64,000 nt of DNA from Metopolophium dirhodum (taxonomy: Eukaryota > Arthropoda > Insecta > Hemiptera > Aphididae): positions 15,224,134 to 15,288,133 of the forward strand of contig NC_083564.1 of the NCBI RefSeq assembly GCF_019925205.1, given 5' to 3'. The notes below the pieces were generated by a model. It worked only from the letters and a program-made list of their open reading frames with translations, was not told the DNA's origin and made no database searches. The translations under genes were made by a program, and so were the position numbers. This document shows positions 44,281 through 55,513 of the stretch, piece by piece; within the stretch, counting starts at the first letter, position 1; each line of letters opens with the position of its first letter.

Positions 44281-45480
44281 TTTATATTTCTTCAATATCT
44301 TTTATACATGTAATTATTGGTTTATGGTAGCTGAAATAAGATATATAAATTTCTGATTTTATAACATTTAAAAATCGCGAGAATACACCGTCTAGTGTAG
44401 TTTTGTAGTTGGTACTCGGAATATTTCGAGCGGTATTCATCTTTAAATTTAATCTATTTTCTAAAAACGAAATCAGTGGTTGTGCCTCATCTGATGAAAA
44501 GTTTATGTTGAAGTCGCCTCCCAGTATCATTGGCATTTTGTCGTAATCTTCTCCAAGTTCTGCAGCTCCTCCTGGAGTGTATGGAAGTAGAACTAAGTGT
44601 AAGTATTTTACGATATCGTTTATATGTTGGTTGGGCGATATATAGACAACGACAGAAAGAACTTTCTGCTCGTTCGGTAATATACATTCGGCTGCACATA
44701 AGTCTCCAATCGGTCTTGAAGTCACTGTTAGACCTGTTGTTGCCGATATTCAATGTCCATGTTTGGTGTCGTTATATGAGAAGTATTTTGCTTCTGATAA
44801 ATTGCAACACCACCAGATCGTTCACTTTCACGTTTGAATTGAACGTCGTGTTTTTTTTTTGGAATTGAAATATGTTCGTCGTTTCTTAACCACGTTTCAC
44901 TGAGCATAAGAAAAGTACATTCCTGTGTCACAGCATCAGTTAGGTCGTTATTATGAGCTCTCAAGCTTTGACAATTGAATATTAGAAACGATGCCGATTG
45001 TTTCGCACGCAATAATTCTAGAATTGAATCTTGTTTGGTTCGTAACGTATTCCCTGCAAGTCGAGTAAATTCAATTTTAAGTGGAAGCAATGATCCTGGC
45101 GTCCTCCTTCCATGATAAAAAGTGCGGTTGTTATCTGAGGATACTATAAATAATCCTTCGATACTTGTAACTCTTTAAAGAGCAACATAGACGAGTTGTT
45201 GATCGTGCTTTTTATCATAAGAATAAACAATTTGGTCGAAAGTGCCTCCTTGTGATTTATGAATCGTCATAGCAGTACCTGGAATCAAAGGGAAATGATT
45301 CCGTTTCGCACTAGTAGTTCGATTTTTATCAAAATAAATAGTAGCGTTCTTTCTGGCAATAGGAACCAAATTTCTTGCTATGTCGTTTCTTTGTACATAT
45401 CTAGCAGAAAGTCTTATTATTTTTCGCACAATTTTACAGTTATCAGGAAAACGCAGTATACACAACGTACGAATTGCCAC
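44281..45480 (-). pseudogene. Helentron-type RepHel C-terminus: PIF1 helicase plus endonuclease
   Basis: Minus-strand reading begins in the helicase C-terminal part: GTAMTIHKSQGGTFDQIVYS is the conserved late motif of PIF1-like helicases, followed by QQLVYVAL. A single stop codon replaces one residue there, and the same frame continues as RVTSIEGLFIVSSDN to 44728. It then moves into an endonuclease-like domain: FLIFNCQSLRAHNNDL, LMLSETWLRND (catalytic Glu region) and, after a frameshift near 44730, MILGGDFNINF and a YFSYHKPI end. A C-terminal AP-endonuclease-type domain fused to RepHel is known from Helentron/Helitron2 elements. The Rep and N-terminal helicase are absent. The product would nick or process DNA during transposition. 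Confidence 0.85.
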
Positions 45481-46840
45481 CCACTCCGCCCGGCGGTCCC
45501 CTCTACGCGCGTGACTTCCGCCGCCGCGTATGTTGGGTAGCCTGCGCGAAGACCGTGCGCAATAGCCTCACACACACACACTCAAGCAGTCACATCTACA
45601 TGACTTACGCCTGACGCTCGATTCCCCAAGAAGGTCGTACTACAAACCGATAGCATAGATGTTTACACATCAATAAAAAATATCTAATTACAATAAAAAG
45701 CGTGACTTTCCGGTGAACTTTTATTTTTGTTTCCGTAAACTGATTACAAAGAATAAACTTGTATTCCAATATGGACCGAACAAGCGATAGAAATTAACTA
45801 TTTTGAGCAACAAAGACAGTTTAAATCTTTTCTATGTAAGAATTACAATACTAAGGGTATTAGACGTTCTTCATCACAATGTCGTTAGGTGAGAGTAAAA
45901 ATTAAGATCAGGATAGAATAGAATACTAGGTTAGCGTATAAGAGTATAAGACCTTTTCTTGAGAAGCCAAATTTGTTTTTGAATAAATTTGATTTAAAAT
46001 TTAATATACAGGTTTTTAAAGAGCATTCTTAAGCTAAAATATATATATTGCTAAACTGTACTCTAAAAAGCTGAATAATACATAAATATATTCTAATAAG
46101 CGAAAACATTAAATATGCAAAATACAATGTTGCCCGTAAAATATAGTATACCTAAAAGAATGATCACACTGAATATATACCAATCAAACATTTTTGTTCG
46201 ATAATTTATAAGATACATTAAATATTCATAAAACATAATATGTTGACTTATGTGATTATAGTATGCATAAAAAACACGTATTAGAAAAAAATTTCAAACT
46301 CTACATATAGAATGTTGGAAGCGATATGAAGTTTAACACTAGTAGTTAATACTGCTGCCTAAATGCTAAAATTAAATATTAAATTTAATTACTTAGCTTA
46401 TTCATCTTTTTTGGTGCTAAAAATGTAAATGAATTTATTATTTTCTAAAGTACAACGGATAGCACATTTATTAATACTCACAAATTTGTAAATTATTTGC
46501 ATGCAGGATATGATACATCTCGACTTTTGAGGTTTTGAATAATTATTTTAGTGTAGAAACAAATTTGTATAGTTTTAACATAAAGGTTAATTACATATTT
46601 ATATTATGAATCTGATAACTATTTAGTATTTACTAAGAAATAACGAAGTTAGATATAAATGATTTAAAATTTGACATTTAGTATTTATAAGTGGAACTTG
46701 TTATGTATTTCAAAAACTTAAGCTCCTAAGTATACACTTACGTTCTATTTCCGCCTTGGGGTCTGCAAAGTATAATAATAATATATTATCTTGACAGTAT
46801 AACCTGACAATGTACTGCTCTTATAATCATAAGCTAGTCT
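45481..46840. other. non-coding DNA, GC-rich at its left end
   Basis: The first about 160 bases are GC- and CG-rich with a CA run (cacacacacacac), abruptly different from both sides. The rest is AT-rich without supported genes. Confidence 0.45.
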
Positions 46841-46844
46841 CACA

Positions 46845-47195
46845 AGGAACGTCGTACGGGATGGCTATAATATATTATAGTCGAACGTGTACTGACTGTC
46901 TCAATGGCTGATCAACGTAAAGCCTAAACAATGATAGCTTGAAGCTTTCAATTTTCACGGTATCTACGCACCAAGGTGGTATGAGTGCGCTAAGAAAGCA
47001 TTTTCCAAAATTCTCATTTTAAAGTGGCGCTTGCGCTGCAATTATTTTGAGATTCAAGATGATCGATGAACATTTTTAAGTTTTGGACACCATTACACCG
47101 AATATTAAATATTAAATAACGAATTGAACAAAGTTTGAATTATATTATAGAGTTGTCACTTTTAACGGGCCACGAAGCGCACAGGATCATTTTTT
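46845..47195 (+). mobile_element. decayed non-autonomous Helitron
   Basis: It contains the run ggtatctacgcaccaaggtgg ... gaaagcattttccaaaattc ... aagtggcgcttgcgctgcaa, typical of aphid/arthropod non-autonomous Helitrons. The near-end motif ttttaacgggccacgaagcg cacagg resembles the 3' ends seen at 19900 and 40231. The terminal CTRRT is degraded. Confidence 0.55.
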
Positions 47196-48130
47196 TTTTT
47201 TTAAGGCTTATAACAGTCGAGCCACCATCCTCCTCATCACTCCGACATCATTATGCAAATATTGTTAGTAATGTATTAATAATGTATATTGTCTTTGTAT
47301 GTGTCCCGTAATTGTGTTCTTTTATGTAAATAAGCAAAAGCAACAATATTGCTATTTATTATTATTAAATGTATTTAATGTTGCATCACAGTATTATACA
47401 GTATCATACGTTTTATACTAATTTGTTTCACATATATAAAGAAACTTTTAAATATAAAATAATACACACAAATTTATTATTCTAAGAATTTCGTTGCTCA
47501 GTATCTTATAAGTTAAAAAAATATTGTTTTGAATTTTGAATTTTGATTCTATTTTATTTTATTTTTACGAATTTATTAGGTATATTTAGTATTAAATATT
47601 GCATCATAGTATTATACATTTATACAGAATAATTTAAATACAAAGTGATTTGATAAAATATTAATCTATTATTCAAAAATATTTAGCGAGTAAAATAATC
47701 CTTTAAATAGAACCTTTTTACTACAAACTGATTTCTTGTTGTTTTTTATTTTAAAGAATTAACTAAAATAGTGAGATGCTATATTTGCACGTTATATTTT
47801 TATAGAAAACATACCTGATTTTTCAATATTAATTATAAACAATTATCTCTATATGATAAAAAGATATTTGACAACAAACCTTAAAAATGCTCTCCTGAAA
47901 AGTTAGATATTTTAACAGTCACGATGTCTGGAGAGAGAGGCCACCATCCCCCCCCCCCCCCGGGCATGGGAGATACCAACGGGTGCCCACTTAAAAATTC
48001 TGCCAAAACAAACACACACGTGTTGAAAACTTACAGTACCATACCTCACAGTTCCACAGACTAATGACCTCAGTTGTCAAAGCCTCAACCAAAAAAAAAA
48101 AAAAATAAAAATATATAATACTAAGTGTCC
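47196..48130. other. AT-rich non-coding DNA with a C homopolymer
   Basis: No gene seen. A run of 14 C residues lies at 47948-47961 and an A run near 48092-48106. Confidence 0.5.
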
Positions 48131-48600
48131 TTGTTCTGTATTTTCAACAATGGACTGTGTGAATAGAACGAGGACAGCCCCACTGAAAACCCGTCCTAGC
48201 TAACGCCCGAACGGTAACAGTGCCCGTCGAGCTGTGTGGCGTGCGTCCGGCCGACGCGCACGTGTACCTCGCGTGCTCGCGCTCGCCGGCCGCGCGTTCG
48301 CGACATATGTGGATGGCCTCGCGGGGGCTGTCGGGAGTAGCGCCTTAGTAGAAGGGGAGTTACTTGACTGGGTCGAATCCAGCGCTCGCCGACGCGGTTA
48401 TACGAAACCCACCGATCTATCTCGTACGAGAGCAGCCGGCAGGGGACCGTCAGCCTGGCGCCAGGGCGCCCTGACGTAACCCGTCGGAGGGATGTTTCCG
48501 CGTCACCCAAAGGCGTGAAGGAGCCGCCCTCGCGACATATGGCTAAAGGTGTAAAAACCCCCGAGGGAATGGTCTTATAACTCCCCGTCACACAGTGGTT
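48131..48600. other. GC-rich island of unknown origin
   Basis: About 400 bases (core 48190-48590) of high GC and CG content lie in DNA that is otherwise AT-rich on both sides. Open frames on both strands overlap and look compositional. A gggtcgaatcc stretch near 48379, flanked by ctgg/ccag, resembles an RNA polymerase III B box with one mismatch. No cloverleaf or A box was found. Confidence 0.4.
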
Positions 48601-49646
48601 AGAAATGTGGGAATAGAACTATAAACAAATTATTTATTTCCTTTGAATGACATAAACGAAAAAATAAATTAAATTATGATGATCGATACATACCATAGTC
48701 TTGAATATCTTTGCAATAAAAACCTGAAAAGTCGATTTTGGTATCATTTAAATTATTTTGTACCTTTAGGTACTTCCGCACTGGTACGTATGTTTTAAAA
48801 CATTTAAAATTAAATTGTACAATCTGTTGATTACTCTTAACGTTTATTTATGTTTGATATACATATTTAATAGTGCAAACCTAACCAACAGTTATTTTTT
48901 ATTATTGATTTAAAATTACATTATATTGGTTTTATTTGGTTAACTATTAAATGGCTCACTTCTTAAATTGTGGATAGCACACGCACTTGTAATATTTATA
49001 TTCAATCCTTCACAAGTTATGTAAAATATTAAATTAATTTTGATATAAAATTAATAAACTTAATTATATTATATATTAATTAGATATTTAAAGGTATTTT
49101 TTCATAGGCACAATGTGATTTTAGATTTATGTTTAGTTATTGTAATATATTTACTACAGAATTTCGGTCTCTTATGCCAATATATAGGATCAATGCTAAT
49201 ATACCGTAGGTCTAAAAATATTAATTTAGGCAATTTAATTTTTATATTCTAATAAATTAATGATATAAAATAGTAAATCATTATGCAAAGCAGTTTACCA
49301 TTTGAGTGGGCAGTTAATGAATATTTTATATATATCTTTTTAAATACATCGATATTTCCTGAAAATAAAAAAAAAACAAAAATTACTAAATAGAATTACC
49401 GTAACATTAAAGTTTACAGTAAAATAATATAGATTTGGAGAACATGAACTCTTATGCAATACTTGTTCTAATAAATTACTTATAGAATTGACAAACTTTT
49501 CTTCTATGATAAGTGCCTCTATATAAGACATTATATATTCGAAAACCATGAAAGGTATCAAGAATATTAAATCTCACATTATTTATGTTTATCGTGTTTA
49601 TCGTTCTCTATTTGTACATAGTTCAGAGACATTGATATTGTGGAGA
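48601..49646. other. AT-rich non-coding DNA
   Basis: No supported gene between the GC-rich island and gypsy-3. One 73-codon frame on the minus strand near 49340-49561 has no recognisable features. Confidence 0.5.
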
Positions 49647-50052
49647 TGTCGGCGCGGTTAGTGCCGGTTGACTCCAACAGATCACGTAATCGTGATGAAT
49701 TTAATCAATGAGAATAACAAGGCCGTTTGGTTGATAAGGTTTTGGTTTATTTATTACAAAAGCATGTAGAAAAGTAAATAATACAGTTAGAGTACGATGG
49801 GACGTAAGTGTCAACGCGACGAGTCGGAAACGTTGGTCACAAGGTTTGGCATGTGTGGAAAACTAGGTAACGAGAGGTGCGTAGCACGTACGGGTATAAA
49901 GTCGCGAAGTCGCGGGAGCAGGAAGTTGGTTCGGACGGCGGCTAGACCGTAGCCGCCGTGCGCAACCGACCGTCGGTTTGGTGGGGAGTGACCAACGCCT
50001 TACAGTGTCGACGTCGTCTGGGGAGAAATCATGTGACGGCTGCGCCGCCACA
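49647..50052 (-). repeat. gypsy-3 3' LTR
   Basis: 406 bp; on the plus strand TGTCGGCGCGG...GCGCCGCCACA. It matches the LTR at 62278-62690 apart from single-base changes and a missing 7-bp duplication. The integrase frame reads about 190 bases into this LTR before its stop. Confidence 0.9.
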
Positions 50053-51751
50053 TTACTCCCCCCCGGAGGAGAAAAACAAACTTGTTGGGTTTTTGACTTT
50101 GAAAACTGGCGATTTATGACGTGGGCGGCATATGAGTGGTCGGCCAATGGGTCGTCTCGCAGGACGAAGGCTGGCTTGAGCCGGTCCACTGCTATCCAGG
50201 ATGTCCTGTTGCTAAGTTGCAGCTTGAACAACTTGTCCCGGCGTTCGAGGACGGCATAAGGGCCTTCGTATAGCGGCTGTAGCGGGGGGCGGTGCGCTAC
50301 TATCCGAAGGAACACATGACTGACCGTGTCGAGCTGCGCCGGCATGAAGATGCGCCTCGTGGAATCATTACTCGTTCCCGCTACCGGCCGGAGCTGAGCC
50401 ATCGAACTGCGGAGCGTGGTAACTAGGTCGTGCGGAGTCGATTCCGGCGCTGTGGCGTTGAAAAACTCTCCTGGAAGACGGAGTGTGGTACCATAAACCA
50501 GCTCAGCGGGAGAAGCGTTGATTCCCTGTTTGACAGTGTTGAGCAGTGCCAGTAGCACTATGGGCAAACGCTCAGACCAACGGGGCGACTCCTGCGCCGT
50601 TGGTGCTGCCTTCAAGGTCCGGTGGAAGCGTTCGACCATCCCGTTCGCCTGGGGGTGGTACGGTGATGTGTGGATGTGGTTGATGCCGAAGGTACTGACG
50701 AGTGACCTAAGGAGATCTGACTCAAACTGTCGACCTTGGTCGGTGGTGACAGTGTCGGGGACTCCAAAGCGCGCGATCCACTGTGTGACGAGCGTGGTTG
50801 CGACCGTGTGTGCGGACATGTCAGAAAGGGGCCACGCCTCCGGCCAACGCGTGAAACGGTCGACCCATGTCAGCATGCATTTCGCGTTGTTTGATACCGG
50901 TAGCGGTCCTACCAGGTCGATGTGAATGTGCCCAAAACGACGATCCGAAACGGCAAATGGCGTGAGTGGCGAGACGGTGTGCTGATGTACCTTTGATCTC
51001 TGACATTTTTCACATGATCTGGTCCACAGCCGTATATCGCGATCCATGCCTGAACAGCAAAAACGGTTTTTAATAAGTCGAGCCGTCGCCGCAGTGCCGC
51101 CGTGGGCCTGTCCATGTAGTGTCGAAAACGTGTTCTTCCTGTGTATCTTTGGTACGAAAAGCCTCGACTGGTCGTTGATCGTGTCAAAATACACAGGACC
51201 GCTTGGAGTCGTTCGTGCGCTCAATACCATCGATGTAGGTGTGCTGCCCGACAATATTTTCTGTACCTCGGCGTTGTTCGCCTGATCCGCCGCCCACTGG
51301 TTAAGGTCTGGCGAGTCTTGGTGTAGTGCTGCCAGTTCAAGCCGCGACAGTGCATCCGGGACCACGTTACTTTCGCCGCTGACGTGCTCAGCGTCGTGTA
51401 GGAATTGAGACAGGAAAGCGATGTGGCGTGCTTGGCGGTCGAGCAGCTTCTCGGTTTTTTGCGTGAACATGAACACTAGCGGACGGTGGTCGGTGCGGAG
51501 CGTAGTGTGTCTTCCCTCGATGGCGTGCATGAAGTGCTGTGTGGCGAGGTAGGCAGCCAAGAGTTCCCGGTCGTATGTGCTGTACCTCGATTGTGTAGCG
51601 GAGAGCTTGCGCGAGAAAAACCAGAGTGGTTGCCACGTTCCCGCGTGTTCCTGTTCCAGCGCCGCTCCGACGGCGACGTTTGACGCGTCGGTGCATAATC
51701 GTAGACGTGCGCTGGGCGACGGATGAGCTAAGCGTAGCGTGCCAGCTAGAG
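49863..51751 (-). pseudogene. gypsy-3 RNase H and integrase (downstream half of split pol)
   Basis: An open frame running from the foldback insertion site to a stop inside the 3' LTR. RNase H comes first (LCTDASNVAVGAAL, YDRELLAAY, then RTDHRPLVF). Integrase follows: the zinc region HGQAHGG ... CEKCQRSK, then catalytic Asp in HIDLVGPLP, Asp in TVTTDQGRQFE and Glu in NGMVERFHR, so the DDE triad is complete. After it comes a GPY-like LYEGPYAVLERR and a basic tail. No stops were seen in this half. Its N-terminus is cut by the foldback element; the other half lies on the far side. Integrase would insert the cDNA. Confidence 0.92.
50053..50072 (-). other. gypsy-3 polypurine tract
   Basis: On the minus strand the sequence before the 3' LTR is ctcctccgggggggagtaa, a purine-rich tract ending next to TGTGGCGG, as expected for plus-strand priming. 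Confidence 0.75.
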
Positions 51752-51760
51752 CTTCGCGAC
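51752..51760. repeat. left 9-bp target duplication of the foldback element
   Basis: CTTCGCGAC lies directly before the left terminal inverted repeat and again directly after the right one. It interrupts pol codons of gypsy-3. Nine bases is the hallmark length for Mutator-like and Foldback elements. Confidence 0.92.
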
Positions 51761-52747
51761 ACGAACGTCTCTCTAGCACCACCCATTCAAAAATTTTACA
51801 ATTTTTTTTTACAGGAAATTAGCATGTAATTAGCATGAATTTTCATGACTATCGCCAAAATTTTCATGACAAAATATACAACTCTATGACAAAAAATGAT
51901 GTGCGGTGCTGGAGAGACGTCTCACCAGCACCGCCCAACGTGAAAAATTAAAAATAATAACAAACTCGATATACCAAAATGTAGCACGTGATTAGCACGA
52001 ATTTGCACGATATAACCCGAAATTCGCACGTGTCTGGTCCGCGAACAAACCACGTTCGACTATTTCGCGCGTCTCGCCAGCACCGCCCAATATGGAAATT
52101 TTGCGAAAATCAAAAAACTGTTTATGCCAATATTTAGCACGTGATTAGCACGAATTTGCACGATATACCCCGAAATTCGCACGTGTCTGGTCCGCGAACA
52201 AACCACGCTCGAATATTTCGCGCGTCTCGACAGCACCGCCCAAAATGGAAATTTTGCGAAAATCAAAAAAATGTTTATGCCAATATTTAGCACGTGATTC
52301 GCACGAATTTGCACGATATACCCCGAAATTCGCACGTGTCTGGTCCGCGAACAAACCACGTTCGAATATTTCGCGCGTCTCGCCAGCACCGCCCAAAATG
52401 GAAATTTTGCGAAAATCAAAAAAATGTTTATGCCAATATTTAGCACGTGATTCGCACGAATTTGCACGATATACCCCGAAATTCGCACGTGTCTGGTCCG
52501 CGAACAAACCACATCCGACTATTTGGCACGTCTCTTTTATCATTGAACACTTATTATTTCAAAAAGTATTAATGTTCTTGAAAATATTTTTTTACATAGT
52601 TTCAAGTTGTTAATAAACCAATGTTTTTATTAAAAAATTATATTTTTAAATATTTTTATCCTTATAATTTTTAAGGTTTTTACTTTTTTGAATGACAACA
52701 TAGAGATTTCATTACATATTCCAAAGCAGAATATTTTCCTAAGTATT
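51761..52747 (+). repeat. left TIR, outer part, of the foldback element
   Basis: The motif CGTCTCnCCAGCACCGCCC occurs at 51766 (the terminus, slightly diverged), 51918, 52070, 52223 and 52376, with a partial at 52529. Spacing is a constant 152-153 bp. Each later module carries gcacgtgtctggtccgcgaa and a tagcacgtgatt segment. A 32-bp near-palindrome lies at 51903-51934. The long open frames seen here follow from the 153-bp (51-codon) periodicity and are not genes. Confidence 0.92.
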
Positions 52748-52906
52748 TTTTTTTTTTTACGGGCAAAAGTCCAATTCACAATATATTTGTATAGATAACA
52801 ATAATATAATATAATTTAAAATAATAAAATATAACATAATAATAGATGAAACGATTAATATATAGAATAATAGGAATAATAATAATAATAATAATAATAA
52901 TGATTA

Positions 52907-52937
<31 letters not shown>

Positions 52938-53616
52938 AAAATACATTCAATGTTTATTAAAATAATTTACTATTTTCCGAAGACATTAAAATATTTATGT
53001 GGTCATAATATGACATATACTTTTTAGATGAATGAGGAATATAAAATAAATGATTGTTGCGAGTGTAGTGGTTTTTGACTTTGAAATTTAATTGACTTAA
53101 TAAAAATGAATCATCAATCTTGTTATTTAGCAATTTGGTTAGGTAAGTGTCTACGTACATTTAAAGGTTCTAAATTTAATAATTTAAAAATTTTTTCGTA
53201 ACCAGAGTGAGGAGTTCTTTGAATATTGCAATTATGACCTATAAATCTGAGAGCTTTATTTTGAACATTTTCAAGTTGATCATTATGTCCTACATTGTTG
53301 TGGTCCCAAATTAATGGAGCGTATTCTAATAAAGAGCGGACTAGTGAGGTATATAGACATTTTAAAGTAACTGGATCACGAAAATCGGAACAGTTTCTTT
53401 TTATCATACCAAATACAGCTAAAGCTTTATTTTTAATCACTGATACATGAGCATTGAATAATAGCTTGGAATCAAATCTAAATCTTTAAACAATGACGAT
53501 TGATGTAAGTTAATGTCACATATATGGTAATTAAAATGCAAGGGATTGTGCTTTTTGGGGTAAGTAACAATTTGGCATTTATCAATATTTAATGAAAGAT
53601 TATTTGATTTATACTT
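52748..53616 (-). mobile_element. 5'-truncated LINE inserted in the left TIR
   Basis: About 870 bp on the minus strand. It holds the C-terminal part of ORF2 (LSLNIDKCQIVTYPKK, IKRNCSDFRDPVTLKCLYTS, SLLEYAPLIWDHNN, LNLEPLNVRR), with a frameshift near 53480. The 3' UTR contains an (AAT)n microsatellite at about 52868-52940, and the element ends gaattggacttttgcccgt plus an A run. Comparison with the right TIR, where the sequence reads straight through (ctaagtattttgattcat), shows this is an insertion. A target duplication cannot be fixed in the T-rich junctions. Confidence 0.88.
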
Positions 53617-53860
53617 TTTTTTGATTCATAAAAATTGAATTTAGAACGAGTATTTTATGAGTTATAAGTATAGACAAGCAGAGTAGTGGACAAACATTTT
53701 GTGGGGTAACCCCGCGTACCACTTCACTTCACCGTCTAAACTTTTTTATTTGTTAAATTTTCATTTTCCATTATTTTTTAGTTTTATTTCTAGAAATGTT
53801 AATAAAATTTTATTTGTTGGTTAAAAAAGCTTGAAAATATAACATAGAAGGCTCCTAGTA
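53617..53860 (+). repeat. left TIR, inner part
   Basis: Continues the left TIR after the LINE: ttgattcataaaaattg, gacaagcagagtagtgg, tttgtggggtaaccccgcg, then aaaaaagcttgaaaat. It is the reverse complement of about 58505-58745 with a few mismatches, and homology fades near 53860. Confidence 0.88.
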
Positions 53861-55513
53861 TATTGTTTCAAAGGTAGATGAAAAATATTAAAAATATTTA
53901 GTCACAGTTTTTTTTTATAAGCATTTAAAGTTCAAAAATCACGAAAGTTAGCAAATTATTTTGAGTTGAGGATTCGTAAAAATTTTTCTTTTTAAATCTA
54001 AGATTTTAAAATGTAATACAAGATTCCTTATAAGATTATCTACCTTTATCAAAAAAAAAAATGTGTACGAGAAAAACAAATTAAAGTTTTATGAGCGTTT
54101 GAAATTCAAATTTTTACAACATTTAATATTTACTCGATTTCTCGTGTAGCGATTTCCTTATTTTGTTGTAATTCAAAATCGAATAACTGTAGATACATGA
54201 AAATTTCACTGAATGTTTATTATATTAGCATTTCCTACACACCATACAATTTTAAAAATATTTTGACTGTTGTGCCAAAAAGTGTAAAAATTGTATACAA
54301 GGCTCCTGATATATTATTACAATAGCAGTTGTAAAATATGAAAAATACATTGGCACAGTTTTTTTATAAGCATTTAAAGATCAAATTTTGACAAAATTTA
54401 TCAAAATATCGAAAATTATCAATCATTGTAATTAATAAATTATAAAATGTTCAGTTTTTATAGCTAAGGATTCAAAATTTAAAACAAGATTCCATGTAAG
54501 TAGTTTATTCTGTTACCAAAAAATCAAAATAATACACAAACACAGTTTATTTTTATAGTAATTTTAAGTACAAATTTGGACGAAATTACATATTAAAAAA
54601 CCTAGAATAACTATTTTAAATATTTTGTTGTGATTGTATAATATTATTCGTGGTTACTTGAAACTTCTAAAGTGTACTATTAGGTATATATCTATGATAG
54701 TATCACGGTTTGTTGTTGATGTATAACGCGTTATAAGTACCTAATGGATATTGTGATATGATTAATTTGGAATTTAGTATAGGTACCTATTATAGGTCAA
54801 TTTTTTTTTTAATACCATAAATATGTATAATATGTCTTAAACCTAGACTGACATACCGTCTCCGCTCAGAATCGTTTTTCTTATACAATGATATATCATT
54901 AAATTTAAATTTAAAACCATGCATTATACAGTGATCCACTTGTAACCTTCAGTACAGCAGAGCACCTTTTTATTAATATTTTCACTGTAGATTGAATAAT
55001 TGTTAAGTTGATAGAGCTAATTATTTAACAGTGGTAGACTTAATATAATGCTCATGTTGGATCCCTTGTTTTTAATTTGGTTAGCTCGTAAGTAGTAAAA
55101 TATTTGAATGTTTTGATTAAAATAGGATATATTATATCTAAAATAGTTTAACTTGAATCATCTCTAAGGTTTAATACAATCATGTTATTGTTTGGGTGTG
55201 ATTGTAATATGATTTGTACCGTGGTATGACGGGTGAGCTGGGGAATTCCAAACAGAAGTTCATCGATATCCCATCGTATTATTGTTATTGCTCATTGCCT
55301 ATTGGCCAATAAAAATAAACTGCGCTACTAATATTGCTACTATATTATCATTAACCATTTTTAGTATCCAGGATTTTTTTAATTCATTATTCCGATTTCA
55401 CCGTTGTTGAAATAAACGTTGTTTCCACGCCGTTATGAGTTTGGTTATTTAGTTTGCACCTAATAGTTAGTTTATGTATAATTTTTCTCTATTAATTCAT
55501 TACTACCTGAATA
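53861..55513. other. foldback element interior: repeat family R and upstream region of the 143-codon gene
   Basis: 53861-54980 is a minus-strand member of dispersed family R (landmarks aaggctcctgatatatta and ctccgctcagaatcg). The next 530 bases up to the gene hold a CCAAT-like attggccaataaaa near 55302 but no clear TATA element. Confidence 0.55.

Noticed and set aside
44487..44868. Alternative frames in the endonuclease region of the Helentron remnant
   Set aside because: They are off-frame shadows of the frameshifted helicase-endonuclease coding sequence.
48190..48600. tRNA gene suggested by gggtcgaatcc
   Set aside because: One mismatch to the B box, no A box and no cloverleaf could be drawn.
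49630..49647. Target-site duplication for gypsy-3 at its outer edges
   Set aside because: The bases before 49647 (ggaga) and after 62690 (aaatt) do not match at any 4-6 base length tried.
52060..52543. Open frames of 132-150 codons with a 51-residue repeat in the left TIR, and similar ones at 59406-59705
   Set aside because: They are produced by the 153-bp module, which is a multiple of three. They occur in two frames and both strands and match no protein family.
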